Below, in pieces: positions 34,723-44,889 of a stretch of DNA of 64,000 bases (position 1 is its first letter; every line of letters starts with the position of its first letter). The notes beneath the pieces were generated by a model. The model had not been told where the DNA came from. It searched no databases and was given only the letters and a program-made list of their open reading frames with translations. Source of the stretch: Methylobrevis albus (lineage in GTDB: Bacteria; Pseudomonadota; Alphaproteobacteria; Rhizobiales; Pleomorphomonadaceae); assembly GCF_015904235.1 (NCBI RefSeq), contig NZ_JADZLT010000042.1:124001-188000 (forward strand), in the 5' to 3' direction. The position numbers and the translations under genes are program-made.

Positions 34723-35546
34723 GAACGGGGCTCCGTTACGAAAGCGGCCGCCGGCGCGGCGGCGGACGGGAGGGTGGCCGGGGCGATGATCGTGCTGCCG
34801 GCCGGGGGCGCCGCGGCGAGGACCGGCGGGCGACGCCGGCGGCGGCGGATCAGCCAGGCGACGCCGAAGAGATCGGGCACGCCGACGGCGAGCCGGTCGA
34901 ACAGGCCGTATTTCGAGACGCCGTGCACGCGCGGCCGGTCGACGACGTCGACGTGGGCGATGCGCCAGCCTTCCGCCAGCACCAGCGCCGGCAGGAAACG
35001 GTGCATGGTCTCGAAGTAGGGCAGGGCGAGATAGAGGTCGCGGCGCACGGCCTTCAGGCCGCAGGCCGTGTCGCGGGTGCCGTCGGCGAGCAGGGCGCCG
35101 CGGACGCGGTTGGCGATGCGCGAGGCGATCTTCTTCGCATAGGTCGAGTTGCGCTCGGTGCGCTGGCCGGCGACGAGGCCGGTGCCCTGGTCGGCGAGCG
35201 GGGCGAGCAGCGCCGGCAGGAAGCGCGGATCGTTCTGCCCGTCGCCGTCCACCATCAGCAGGATGGCGCCGCGCGCCGCATGCGCGCCGGACATCATCGC
35301 GGCGCTCTTGCCCTGGGACTGGCGATGGTGCCGGCGGACCAGCGCGGGGTCGCCGGCGGCGAGGCGGGCGAGGACGGCGGCGGTGTCGTCGTCGCTGCCG
35401 TCGTCGATCACGACGATCTCGTGCGGGGTCGCGGCCAGCACGGCGTGGATCTCGGCGATCAGCGCCGGCAGCGCGCCGGCTTCGTTGCGCGCCGGGATCA
35501 GGACGGAGACCGCGGGTAGGGCGGGGTCGAAGTCGTCAGCGTGCAT
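34719..35546 (-). CDS. GT2 glycosyltransferase, dolichol/undecaprenyl-phosphate sugar synthase-like
   Basis: The protein has 275 residues. The GT-A fold is evident from VSVLIPARNEAGALPALIAE, EIVVIDDGSDDDTAAVL, the metal-binding MVDGDGQNDPRFLPALL and GLKAVRRDLYLALPYFETMH. This resembles ArnC/DPM1-type enzymes that put a sugar on undecaprenyl phosphate. Unlike ArnC it lacks two clear C-terminal membrane helices; the C-terminus is Arg/Pro/Ala-rich with at most one hydrophobic segment, so it is probably a membrane-associated DPM1-type. It would supply the lipid-linked donor for the ArnT-like transferase encoded 3 nt upstream. Confidence 0.87.
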   Translation of the reverse strand: MHADDFDPALPAVSVLIPARNEAGALPALIAEIHAVLAATPHEIVVIDDGSDDDTAAVLARLAAGDPALVRRHHRQSQGKSAAMMSGAHAARGAILLMVDGDGQNDPRFLPALLAPLADQGTGLVAGQRTERNSTYAKKIASRIANRVRGALLADGTRDTACGLKAVRRDLYLALPYFETMHRFLPALVLAEGWRIAHVDVVDRPRVHGVSKYGLFDRLAVGVPDLFGVAWLIRRRRRRPPVLAAAPPAGSTIIAPATLPSAAAPAAAFVTEPRS

Positions 35547-35549
35547 GGG

Positions 35550-37259
35550 TCAGCCGCCCTGTTCTGTCGCGGGGGCCGCGACGACGATGTCGGTGGAAAT
35601 GCGCCGGCCGTTGCCGATGGCGGTGCCGGTGACGGTGGCGCGGGTGGTGACCGCGGTGCCGGCGGCGGCCAGCGCGGCCTCGAACGCCGCGCGGGCGCGG
35701 GCCTCGACGACGGCGACGGCGCAGGCGGGGTCGGCGGCGAGCAGGCTTGCGGCGCCGGCGCCGTCGGTGAGGCGCACGTTTGAGCCGAGCGCGAAGACGA
35801 GGCCGGGCTCGGCGTAGCCGGCGACCGCCACCCGGGGTGCCGGGCAGGGAGCGCTGCCCGCCACGGCGGCAGCGATGCGCGGGGCGGGGAACAGCGTCTG
35901 AAGCGTCGGTGCCGCGATACCGAGCACGGCGGCATAGAGCACGGCGGCAAGGCCGAGCAGGGCGACGGCCGCCTGCGGCAGGGTTCCGCGCGATGCTGCG
36001 ATCGCGGCGGGCACCGCGGCGGCGGCGACGACCGCGACGAGGGCTGCCGCCGTCACCGGGCCGGCATCGCCGAAATGCAGCAGCGCGCCGGCGGCGGCGA
36101 TGGCGAGCGCGACGGCGATCGCCACGGAGAGCAGCAGCCCGCCGCGCAGCAGACGGCCGCCCGCGACCGCGCCGCGCACGGCCATCGCCGCCGTGAGCAG
36201 TGCGATCGCCGGATAGAACGGCAGCGTATAGTGCGGCAGCTTGGTCGTGACCGCCTCGAACACCAGCCAACCGGGCACGATCCAGGCGAGGCAGAAGCGC
36301 ACCGCGGGCTCGTGCCGCGCGCGCCAGACGGCGGGGGCTGCGGCGAGCGCGAAGGCGGCGCCCGGCCAGGCGATGGCGAAGAACACCGCGAGATGGGTGC
36401 CGGGCGGCGCGCCGTGCGATTCTTGCCCCGCCGCGATCTTGCCGGCGAGATCCTGGCCGACCGAGGCGCCCCAGAAGGCGCCGTCGGAGAGCAGCGTGAT
36501 CGCGGTGAGCCAAGGCGCGACGACGGCGACGACGATGGCGAGGCCGGTGATCGGCCTGAGCCGGGCGAGCCAGCGCGCGTCGCGGTCGGCGATGGCGAGG
36601 GCGGCGAGGGTGAGGCCGGCGACCAGCGGCGCGATCGGGCCCTTGACCAGGATCGCCGCGGCGAGCGCCAGCCAGAAGCCGTAGACGGCGACGGCCGGGG
36701 CGGCCGGTTCGTCGGCGCGGCGGAGATAGATGCGGGCAAGGGCGATCTGGCAGCCGAGCGTCAGCGCCAGCAGCACCGCGTCGGTTTTTGCGAGGCGCGC
36801 CTCGACGCCGAGGATAACCGAGCCGGCCATGAAGAGGGCGGCGAGCAGGCCGGCGGCGCGGCCGAACAGCACGCAGCCGGCGGCATAGGTGAGGAGGGCC
36901 GCGGCGAGCGCGCCGGCGAGCGAGGGCAGCCGGTAGATGGCGATCGGCGCATCGGCGCCGGCGCCGGACAGCACCGCCGCGCCGGCCTGCAGCCAGTAGA
37001 TGCCGATCGGCTTCTTGTAGCGGTGGCCGTCGAGGAAATGCAGGTCGACGAGGTCGCCGGTCTCGACCATCTGGCGCGAGGTCTGCGCGAAGCGGGCCTC
37101 ATCGCGGTCGACGGGCGGGATGGTGAAGAAGCCGGGCAGGACGCAGACGAGGGCGAAGAGCACGATCGCGGCGGCTGCGCGGCGGTGGCTGGCGAGCAGC
37201 GACCGCCAGAGCTTGTCGAGCCGATCGGACGTCGGCGCCGCAATCGTATCGACAGCCAT
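35550..37259 (-). CDS. ArnT-like lipid-linked sugar transferase (GT39/GT83 family)
   Basis: The protein has 569 residues. After a 40-residue N-terminus it has about twelve membrane segments. The first periplasmic loop carries PPVDRDEARFAQTSRQMVET, with the conserved DE of the GT39/GT83 superfamily, followed by FLDGHRYKKPIGIYWLQAGA. These proteins transfer a sugar (e.g. L-Ara4N, galactosamine, galacturonic acid) from undecaprenyl phosphate to lipid A or LPS core in the periplasm. First gene of the operon with GT2, LAB_N and PAP2 genes. The start at 37259 is followed by AVDTIAAPTSDRLDKLW; the ATG 15 codons upstream is possible but less likely. The sugar cannot be deduced. Confidence 0.85.
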   Translation of the reverse strand: MAVDTIAAPTSDRLDKLWRSLLASHRRAAAAIVLFALVCVLPGFFTIPPVDRDEARFAQTSRQMVETGDLVDLHFLDGHRYKKPIGIYWLQAGAAVLSGAGADAPIAIYRLPSLAGALAAALLTYAAGCVLFGRAAGLLAALFMAGSVILGVEARLAKTDAVLLALTLGCQIALARIYLRRADEPAAPAVAVYGFWLALAAAILVKGPIAPLVAGLTLAALAIADRDARWLARLRPITGLAIVVAVVAPWLTAITLLSDGAFWGASVGQDLAGKIAAGQESHGAPPGTHLAVFFAIAWPGAAFALAAAPAVWRARHEPAVRFCLAWIVPGWLVFEAVTTKLPHYTLPFYPAIALLTAAMAVRGAVAGGRLLRGGLLLSVAIAVALAIAAAGALLHFGDAGPVTAAALVAVVAAAAVPAAIAASRGTLPQAAVALLGLAAVLYAAVLGIAAPTLQTLFPAPRIAAAVAGSAPCPAPRVAVAGYAEPGLVFALGSNVRLTDGAGAASLLAADPACAVAVVEARARAAFEAALAAAGTAVTTRATVTGTAIGNGRRISTDIVVAAPATEQGG

Positions 37260-37392
37260 CGCGAGGATCCCCGGGCGGTGGCGCGATGCCAAGGCCGGCA
37301 CCACCTGCTTCGGCGATTACATCCACCACGGAGATTGCGCGCGGATGACGGAAGGCTGTCGAACGGCTGTCTAGCGTGAGATCCCGCCGGCC

Positions 37393-38034
37393 TCAGGCGC
37401 GGCGGAGGCCGAGCAGGCCGGGCGCGGCGTGCCAGAGTGCCTGCACGGCGAAGCCGATGAAGAGCAGGCCCGAGGCGCGGACGATGGCGAGTTCGTGCGC
37501 CCGGTAGAAGCGGCGCACCAGCGGCGCGCCGATCACCGCGATCAGCACGAGGTAGCCGGCGACGAAGCCGGCGATCGCCACGGCGAGCAGCGGCGGCAGG
37601 CTGAGGAAATCGAGCGAGGTTGCCGCGCCGCCGATCAGCGCAGTGAAGGTCGCGAGCGCCACCGGATAACCCTTCGGGTTGGTGAGGCCGAAGACGAGGC
37701 CGCGACGGAGAGGCCGGGCGACCATGAGCAGCGGCTCCCCGGCCGCGCGGCGGCGCGCGGTGAGCGCGCTCCAGCCGATCCAGCCGAGATAGAGGCCGCA
37801 GAGCGCGCCGAGCACGTCGAACACCGTCTCGCCGATCACATGCGCCCCGACGATCGCGATGAGGGCGAGCGAGGTCCACAGGATATCCCCGGCAAAATGC
37901 CCCACCATGAACGCCGCCCCCGCCCGCCGCCCCTGCCCGGCACCGATGCCGAGCAGGGCGAGGAAGGCAGGGCCGGGGATGACGACGTAGAGGAAGGCAG
38001 CGAGGAAGGCGGAGGCGTAGAGGGCGAGGGGCAT
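37393..38034 (-). CDS. LysE/RhtB-family exporter
   Basis: The protein has 213 residues and about six membrane segments. It reads AAFLYVVIPGPAFLALLGIG, GAAFMVGHFAGDILWTSLAL and GLVFGLTNPKGYPVALATFT, the LysE-family pattern with PGP near the first helix and NPKG in the fourth. A second family member is encoded at 17767-18408. It would export an amino acid or similar metabolite; substrate unknown. It is not obviously linked to its neighbours. Confidence 0.88.
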   Translation of the reverse strand: MPLALYASAFLAAFLYVVIPGPAFLALLGIGAGQGRRAGAAFMVGHFAGDILWTSLALIAIVGAHVIGETVFDVLGALCGLYLGWIGWSALTARRRAAGEPLLMVARPLRRGLVFGLTNPKGYPVALATFTALIGGAATSLDFLSLPPLLAVAIAGFVAGYLVLIAVIGAPLVRRFYRAHELAIVRASGLLFIGFAVQALWHAAPGLLGLRRA

Positions 38035-38307
38035 GGGGTGGGATTCCGGGGGAGGGTACGTGGGCTGAACTGCGGTCTGGGCAAGATCACCCCGGACGCT
38101 GGACTCGGGTCAGTGGTCGCTGTTGTCAACGCTGGAGAGACTTCTCACCAACAGTGCTTGCGGGACTGAGGCAGAGCCAGGAACGCGAAGCCAGTCGGCA
38201 CCTTGGGACACGGATATGCTGCCCCGCAATCTGGAAAAGTTGGTCTCGGGCTGTCAGGGGCAGTCCTAACCGCGTCCATCGCCAAACTCGATCTGGAGCG
38301 CACGTTT

Positions 38308-38841
38308 ATGAGGAACGCGAGCAAGGGGCGCGGCAGGGTTCGATCGCTCGCGCCAGCTACGCTGCTATCGGCCATCGTCATGACCTGCAGCATCGCAGTC
38401 GTCTCCGACGCGATGGCCGCCGAAACCTGCAAGCGGATACGCGGCCCCGAATCTGTCGCGGGCCTAGCCTCGGTTCTGCCGCCCAATCTCAATGTCGAGG
38501 CGTTCTGCCGATCATCCGGGTGCTACTTCATGTTGAACTCGGAGAACAACGTCTACAGCACTTACGGCCAGAATATCTCGGTCTGCTTTCGAACGAAAAA
38601 ATTAGTCAGAGCGTATGATAATCCGCGTTGCAACCTGGTCTCCAGGGTCGTTTATGTCTCTATCGATAGCGACAGAAAGCCTCGAGGGGATAAATTCGAT
38701 GTAATCTATTCAGAAAATCCGAACGACGACGCCGAGGAGTGCTTCGAGGCTGAGATGCCGCAGATGGATCCTGAAGACGGCCGGTTCATCTCGGTGGGCT
38801 TTTACGGTCATGCCCGGCTGACGATCTTCCGCTACGATTGA
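38308..38841 (+). CDS. Secreted orphan protein of unknown function in AT-richer DNA
   Basis: The protein has 177 residues. It starts with a positively charged N-region (MRNASKGRGRVRSLAPATLL) and hydrophobic core ending VVSDAMA, a clear signal peptide with cleavage at about residue 36-37. The mature protein has six cysteines (ETCKR, AFCRSSGCYF, VSVCF-like ISVCFR, PRCNL, EECFE), suggesting disulfides in the periplasm or outside. I recognise no domain. Base composition drops to around half G+C across the middle of the gene, unlike its neighbours, a sign of recent acquisition. The ATG at 38308 follows GGAG by 8 nt; an upstream TTG reading is not supported. Confidence 0.7.
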   Translation: MRNASKGRGRVRSLAPATLLSAIVMTCSIAVVSDAMAAETCKRIRGPESVAGLASVLPPNLNVEAFCRSSGCYFMLNSENNVYSTYGQNISVCFRTKKLVRAYDNPRCNLVSRVVYVSIDSDRKPRGDKFDVIYSENPNDDAEECFEAEMPQMDPEDGRFISVGFYGHARLTIFRYD

Positions 38842-38889
38842 CCCCTGCCGCTCGGAAAGCCGATCCGGATTAGCTGACGTTGCGATCCG

Positions 38890-38916
38890 AAAATCCGGAT
38901 GACACAGGTCATCCGG
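38890..38916 (-). terminator. Rho-independent terminator of argG
   Basis: CCGGATGAC (38895-38903) and GTCATCCGG (38908-38916) form a perfect 9-bp stem with a 4-nt loop. On the reverse strand it is followed by ATTTTC. It lies 31 nt beyond the argG stop. Confidence 0.75.
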
Positions 38917-38947
38917 TCTTTCCGATCGGAGCCAGCCCTCGTGCCGC

Positions 38948-40153
<1,206 letters not shown>

Positions 40154-40300
40154 GGGAACTCCGGAGATCGACCGCGCGCGGCGCGGATGGGCCTTATCGC
40201 TTGGGCTTGGGGATAGGCAATTCACGCCGGCGATGCAACGGGCTGGCAGCGTCCGGCCGCGGAAATCCGCCGCCGGGCCGCACGCCGGGGCCGCCCGGAA

Positions 40301-40330
40301 CGAAAACGCCCGCCGGAGGTCCGGCGGGCG
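40301..40330 (-). terminator. Rho-independent terminator after MFS gene
   Basis: CGCCCGCCGG (40307-40316) and CCGGCGGGCG (40321-40330) form a 10-bp stem; on the reverse strand it is followed by TTTTCG. A second GC hairpin without a T run lies at 40351-40374. Both are between the MFS stop and the argG start. Confidence 0.8.
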
Positions 40331-40384
40331 CTTCGGAAGTGTCGGGGCGCCGGGCCCGTCGACGGGCCCGGCGAAAAACCTCGA

Positions 40385-42094
40385 TCAGTGATCGTAGGTG
40401 TTGATGTCGCGGTGCTTCGTCTCCGGCACGAACAGGAAGCCGATGACGGCGGTCGCGAGGGCGATCACGATCGGGTACCAGAGGCCGTAGAAGATGTCGC
40501 CGGTCTGGGCCACCATCGCGAACGAGATGGCGGGCAGCAGGCCACCGAACCAGCCGTTGCCGATGTGGTAGGGCAGCGACATCGAGGTGTAGCGGATACG
40601 GGTCGGGAAGAGTTCGACCAGCGCCGCCGCGATCGGGCCGTACACCATCGTGACGTAGAGCACGAGGACGGTCAGCACGAGGACGATCATCACGATGTTG
40701 CCGGTGAAGAGATCACCGAACTCGTCGATCCGCGCGATTTCCGGATCGCCCGCCGCCGGATAGCCGGCGGTGACGAGGGCGCCCGAGACGGCCTTGGTGA
40801 AGGCGGTCTGGGTGTCCTTGACGGCTTCGGCCGGGATCGTGGTCAGGTCGTAGGAGGTGATCGGCGTGCCGTTCACCGTGATCTGCGCCGGCTGGCCGGC
40901 CGGGCCGGCCACCGTCTCGTAGCGCACCGCCGCCTTGGCGAGCACGTCACGGGCGATGTCGCAGGACGAGGTGAACTTGCGGGTCGCGGTCGGGTTGAAC
41001 AGCGAGCCGCAGTCGGCCGGATCGGCGACCACCTGCACGACGACATTGTCGAGAGCCCGGGCGAGCTTCGGATTGCCGTAGTCGACGAGGGCGCCGAACA
41101 GCGGGAAGTAGGTCAGCGCCGCGATGACGCAGCCGGCGAGGATGACCGGCTTGCGGCCGATCTTGTCCGACAGGCTGCCGAAGAACAGGAAGCCACCGGT
41201 GCCGAGGATCAGCGACAGGGCGATCAGGACGTTCGCCGTGAAGAGGTCGATCTTCAGGATCGATTGCAGGAAGAACAGGGCGTAGAACTGGCCCGTGTAC
41301 CAGACGACGGCCTGGCCGGCGACGAGGCCGAACAGCGCGAGCAGGGCGATCTTGGCGTTCTTCCACTGGCCGAAGGCCTCGGAAAGCGGCGCCTTCGACT
41401 GCGTGCCCTCTTCCTTCATCTTCTTGAAGGCCGGGCTCTCCTGCATCTGCATGCGGATCCACACCGAGATGCCGAGCAGGACGACCGAGAGCAGGAACGG
41501 AATACGCCAGCCCCAGGCCATGAAGGCTTCTTCGCCGAGCGTCAGGCGAACCGTCAGGATGACGACCAGCGACAGGAACAGGCCGAGCGTCGCCGTGGTC
41601 TGAATGAAGGCGGTGTAGAAGCCGCGACGGCCGTTCGGCGCGTGCTCGGCGACGTAGGTCGCCGCGCCGCCGTACTCGCCACCGAGGGCGAGGCCCTGCA
41701 GCATGCGCAGCGCGATCAGGATGATCGGGGCGGCGGCACCGATGGTGTCGTAGTTCGGGAGCAGGCCGACGAGGAACGTCGAGACGCCCATGATGACGAT
41801 GGTGACGAGGAAGGTGTACTTGCGGCCGACGAGATCGCCGAGCCGGCCGAACACCAGCGCGCCGAACGGACGCACGAGGAAGCCTGCCGCGAAGGCGAGC
41901 AGGGCGAAGATGTTGCGCGTCGCTTCCGGGAAGGCCGAGAAGAACTGCGCGCCGATCATCACGGCCAGCGAGCCGTAGAGATAGAAGTCATACCACTCGA
42001 AAACCGTTCCGAGTGACGAGGCAAGGATGACCTTGCGCTCCTCTTTCGACATCGGCCGCGGCGGGGCGCCGGCGGCCGTCGAGGCCATGGTCAT
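40385..42094 (-). CDS. MHS-type MFS transporter with large periplasmic insertion
   Basis: The protein has 569 residues; the start at 42094 is set by GGAGGAGACG. It has the metabolite:H+ symporter signature: SSLGTVFEWYDFYLYGSLAV, FGRLGDLVGRKYTFLVTIVI, RMLQGLALGGEYGGAATYVA and the second-half motif GSLSDKIGRKPVILAG. Canonical MHS members (ProP, ShiA, KgtP) have 430-500 residues; here about 110 extra residues with two cysteines (ADCGSLF, TSSCDIA) are inserted after transmembrane segment 8, between FPLFGALVDYG and FTGNIVMIVLVLTV. The ion-coupled uptake of an organic acid or osmolyte is expected; substrate unknown. Confidence 0.88.
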   Translation of the reverse strand: MTMASTAAGAPPRPMSKEERKVILASSLGTVFEWYDFYLYGSLAVMIGAQFFSAFPEATRNIFALLAFAAGFLVRPFGALVFGRLGDLVGRKYTFLVTIVIMGVSTFLVGLLPNYDTIGAAAPIILIALRMLQGLALGGEYGGAATYVAEHAPNGRRGFYTAFIQTTATLGLFLSLVVILTVRLTLGEEAFMAWGWRIPFLLSVVLLGISVWIRMQMQESPAFKKMKEEGTQSKAPLSEAFGQWKNAKIALLALFGLVAGQAVVWYTGQFYALFFLQSILKIDLFTANVLIALSLILGTGGFLFFGSLSDKIGRKPVILAGCVIAALTYFPLFGALVDYGNPKLARALDNVVVQVVADPADCGSLFNPTATRKFTSSCDIARDVLAKAAVRYETVAGPAGQPAQITVNGTPITSYDLTTIPAEAVKDTQTAFTKAVSGALVTAGYPAAGDPEIARIDEFGDLFTGNIVMIVLVLTVLVLYVTMVYGPIAAALVELFPTRIRYTSMSLPYHIGNGWFGGLLPAISFAMVAQTGDIFYGLWYPIVIALATAVIGFLFVPETKHRDINTYDH

Positions 42095-42508
42095 TTTCGT
42101 CTCCTCCACTTTGTTGCGCGGCTTTCGGCGCACGGTACGCGGAGGTTTCGGCGGGGATCCCTGCTCGTCCCGCCTCCACCGACCTCGCCGCGCAGGGCGG
42201 CTTCAATCGATTGAGTGCGCGGACAAATGAATGGCGTCGGCTGAAACCGCCGTGGCGGCCACCGTCGTCATGATCCCCGTCTACTGCCTTAGCTCCCGTG
42301 GACATCGACCCATCGACCGCAGCGCGACTACCGGGCTCCTCCCCCGGCGACAGATGCTCCGTCGCACGCTCTGGTCGCGATCGCCGAAATCCTGAACAAA
42401 GGCTTATGGCGAAGTGCCGGCCGAAGGCCAGTCGTCACTTCGTCTAACAGGGTAGGGGTGGAGGGGGATGCGGGGCCGGGCTGCCGGCGCCGGGCCGGCC
42501 GGCCGCGC
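42095..42508. other. Intergenic region upstream of MFS gene
   Basis: No gene is visible on either strand. It must contain the MFS promoter (leftward). Near 42474-42500 there is a GC-rich inverted repeat (GCCGGGCTGCCGGC...) just past the metalloprotease stop that may end that transcript, without a T run. Nothing else recognisable. Confidence 0.5.
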
Positions 42509-43999
42509 TCAGCTCTCGGAGACGAGCTTGACGCGCTGGCCGGCGACCGGCTCCTCGCCGGGGGCGAGGCCGTTGAGGACACGGAAGAGCTGTTCGGGCC
42601 GGTCCATGAAGCCCATGCGCCGCGCGAACATCGCGGCGGTGTCGCCGCGGCGGGCCGTGACGATCTGTAGCCGCAAAGGCTTCAGCCCCAGCTGCTCGTC
42701 GGCCGTGAGCGGCCGGAAGCTGCGCAGCGTCGATTCGAACTCGGCCTCGAAGGCGGGGCCCGGCGAGCGGGTCGCGAACAGGAAGCGGAAGGTGGCGTCG
42801 CCGAAGCGCACCACGCCGATGCGGTAGCTGTAGCCGCGCGTCACCGCCGAGGCGACGGCGGCCGGCAGGCCGTTCAGCGACAGGGTGCGGATGCTGCCGT
42901 CCTGCAGGCCGTTGATCCAGCCCGACTGCAGATACTGCACGAGGTCGGAGCCGCGCGGCACGTCGGCGCCGTCGAAGCGCAGCGCGGTGCCGCTCGGCGA
43001 GGTGGCGAGCACGGCCTTCGCCGTGTTCTCCAGCATGTAGCCGGCCGGAACCTCGAAGCCGAGCCCGAGCTTGGCGTGCAGGAACTGCCGGCCGCGCACG
43101 AAGCCCTCCTCGGGGTCGTCGCCGTACATCAGCCCGTCGAGACGCTCGAGATAGGCTTCGCGGTCGCGCTCGCCGTCGCGGGCGCCGGTCGCCTGCGCGG
43201 TCGCGATCGCCTGCTGCAGGCGCTCGGGCGTCGAGGGGTGCGAGGAGAGGAAGTCGACGTCGTTTGGCTCGTTCGGCACGGCGGTCTTGTAGACGGCGAA
43301 GGCCGACATGGTGCGCAGGAAGCGCGCGGCGGCGAGCGGGTCGTAACCGGCTTTCGCGAGCGTGCGGATGCCGATCTCGTCGGCCTGCAGTTCCTGGATC
43401 TGCGAGAAGCGGGCGAGCGAGAGCTGGCTGGAGGCGAGCGCGAGGCGCTGCACCGCCGGATCCTGCACCACGTCCTGCACCACGCGGCTCGCGACCGCGG
43501 CGGCGGCAGCGCGCTCCTGGCGGGCGAAGGCGTGGCGGGCGGTGACGTGGGCCATCTCGTGCGCGATCACCGCCGCGACCTCGGAGGTGTCGACGGCGAG
43601 CGCCAGCAGGCCGCGGGTGACGTAGACATAGCCGCCGGGCAGCGCGAAGGCGTTGACGGTCGGCGAATTCAGGATGGTGACGCGGTAGCTGCGGCCGGGC
43701 TCGTCGCTCGCCGCGACGATGCGCCCCACGGCGCGGGCGATCGCGAGTTCGGCCGCCGGGTCGTTATAGGTGCCACCATAGGCGGCGAGGATCTTCGGGT
43801 GTTCCTGCTCGGCGATCGCCACCTCGCGCGGGTCGGCCTTCTGCTCGGCGCGCACGGGCTCGGGCATCAGCGGCATCTCCGGCTCGGTGCCGGTCAGCGA
43901 GGAGACGCAGCCGCCGACGAGCAGCATCGCCGCCATGGCCATGCCAAGTCGCAGCAGCGCTCCCGATCCGTTGGCCGCCCGAAGCGCCGTCCTCGCCAT
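42509..43999 (-). CDS. M48-family zinc metalloprotease lipoprotein (BepA-like)
   Basis: The protein has 496 residues. The N-terminal lipobox LLVGGC (Cys at about 30) marks it as a lipoprotein. The catalytic motif is HEMAHVTARH (HExxH plus downstream His), followed by the third ligand in QELQADEIG, and SSHPSTPERLQQA. Such periplasmic M48 proteases (BepA/YfgC class) degrade or mature outer-membrane proteins. The C-terminal 150 residues are an extra domain (VTRGYSYRIGVVRFGDATFR), ending in a short LysM-like segment (VTARRGDTAAMFARRM), found in many alphaproteobacterial members. It lies 86 nt downstream of a secreted nuclease-like gene on the same strand, possibly in one operon. Confidence 0.9.
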   Translation of the reverse strand: MARTALRAANGSGALLRLGMAMAAMLLVGGCVSSLTGTEPEMPLMPEPVRAEQKADPREVAIAEQEHPKILAAYGGTYNDPAAELAIARAVGRIVAASDEPGRSYRVTILNSPTVNAFALPGGYVYVTRGLLALAVDTSEVAAVIAHEMAHVTARHAFARQERAAAAAVASRVVQDVVQDPAVQRLALASSQLSLARFSQIQELQADEIGIRTLAKAGYDPLAAARFLRTMSAFAVYKTAVPNEPNDVDFLSSHPSTPERLQQAIATAQATGARDGERDREAYLERLDGLMYGDDPEEGFVRGRQFLHAKLGLGFEVPAGYMLENTAKAVLATSPSGTALRFDGADVPRGSDLVQYLQSGWINGLQDGSIRTLSLNGLPAAVASAVTRGYSYRIGVVRFGDATFRFLFATRSPGPAFEAEFESTLRSFRPLTADEQLGLKPLRLQIVTARRGDTAAMFARRMGFMDRPEQLFRVLNGLAPGEEPVAGQRVKLVSES

Positions 44000-44085
44000 T
44001 TCTGTCCGTCTCTCCACCCGCCTGCGCCACCACCGGCGCCGAACCCGTCCCGATCCCACCGTCACCCGTTAGCACGGGCGCCGCC

Positions 44086-44889
44086 TCACGGCGGCAACAC
44101 GATCGCGTCGGCGTCGGTCACTTCCATATAGGGACCGTCGCGCCGCGTCAGCCAGCCCCGCACCTCGATCTCGCGCCCGACGAGGCGGGCCTCCAGCGCC
44201 GGCCGAAGCGCGCCGGTCCCACGGACGAAGGCCGCGGCCGCCTCGCGCGTCAGCGTCGCGGTCATGTCGCGTGACCAGTCCCGCCCGAAGTTCAGGTAGA
44301 ACCGGCCGCCGGCAGACCCGACCGACATCACTTCGCCGCTGACAATGGCGAAATTCGGAGCGAAATCGAGGAGATCTGCGGCATTCGCCGCGCGCACCGC
44401 GCTCGCCTCCGCCCAAAGCCCCCGCCGTGCCTGCCGTGCCGCGGTTTCCGCCGCGGCGAGCGCTGCGGCGCAGTCGGCATCGTCAACGCCGGTGCCGCGC
44501 AGCGCCGTGCCCGCGTCCAGCAGGCGCGTCTGGAGCCAGACGCCGTCCGCGGTCGCGACATGGCCCATCACCCGGCCGCGCCGATCGCGCCGGCCGGCCA
44601 TGACGCCGACCACCACGTCCCGTCCCACCATGTCAGCGAGGATCGCGTCCGCCGCGGGCAGGTCCTGCGGGATCACGAGACCCGCGGGCCGCACGCGCAG
44701 CATGTCCGCACCGAGGTCAACGCCGAGCACCGGCCCCGGTTCCACCCGGCTGACACGGCCGGTGACGGTTTCGGCCCGTCCGCAGTCCGGCATGGCGGCG
44801 CTGGCGGACCCGGCGCTGGCGAGCGCGGCGCCGAGCGCCAGCACCCCCGCCACCGACCTCACCCCGCGCCGCTGCCCGCGACAGGCCAT
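44086..44889 (-). CDS. Secreted thermonuclease (SNase-like) family protein
   Basis: The protein has 267 residues. It starts at 44889 after GGGAGGG with a signal peptide (VAGVLALGAALASAGSASA, cleaved about residue 32). The mature part contains an SNase-like core: GRVMGHVATADGVWLQTRLL, DAGTALRGTG and AARQARRGLWAEA. The key catalytic arginines and the Asp of staphylococcal nuclease are only partly recognisable, so nuclease activity is uncertain. Its C-terminal half (VSGEVMSVGSAGGRFYLNFG) resembles a nucleic-acid-binding or OB-type extension found in similar proteins. A strong hairpin lies in its leader. It precedes the M48 gene. Confidence 0.78.
   Translation of the reverse strand: MACRGQRRGVRSVAGVLALGAALASAGSASAAMPDCGRAETVTGRVSRVEPGPVLGVDLGADMLRVRPAGLVIPQDLPAADAILADMVGRDVVVGVMAGRRDRRGRVMGHVATADGVWLQTRLLDAGTALRGTGVDDADCAAALAAAETAARQARRGLWAEASAVRAANAADLLDFAPNFAIVSGEVMSVGSAGGRFYLNFGRDWSRDMTATLTREAAAAFVRGTGALRPALEARLVGREIEVRGWLTRRDGPYMEVTDADAIVLPP

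Noticed and set aside
38203-38307. Longer N-terminus for the secreted orphan from a TTG at 38203
   Set aside because: It would bury the signal peptide; the ATG at 38308 has GGAG at proper spacing.
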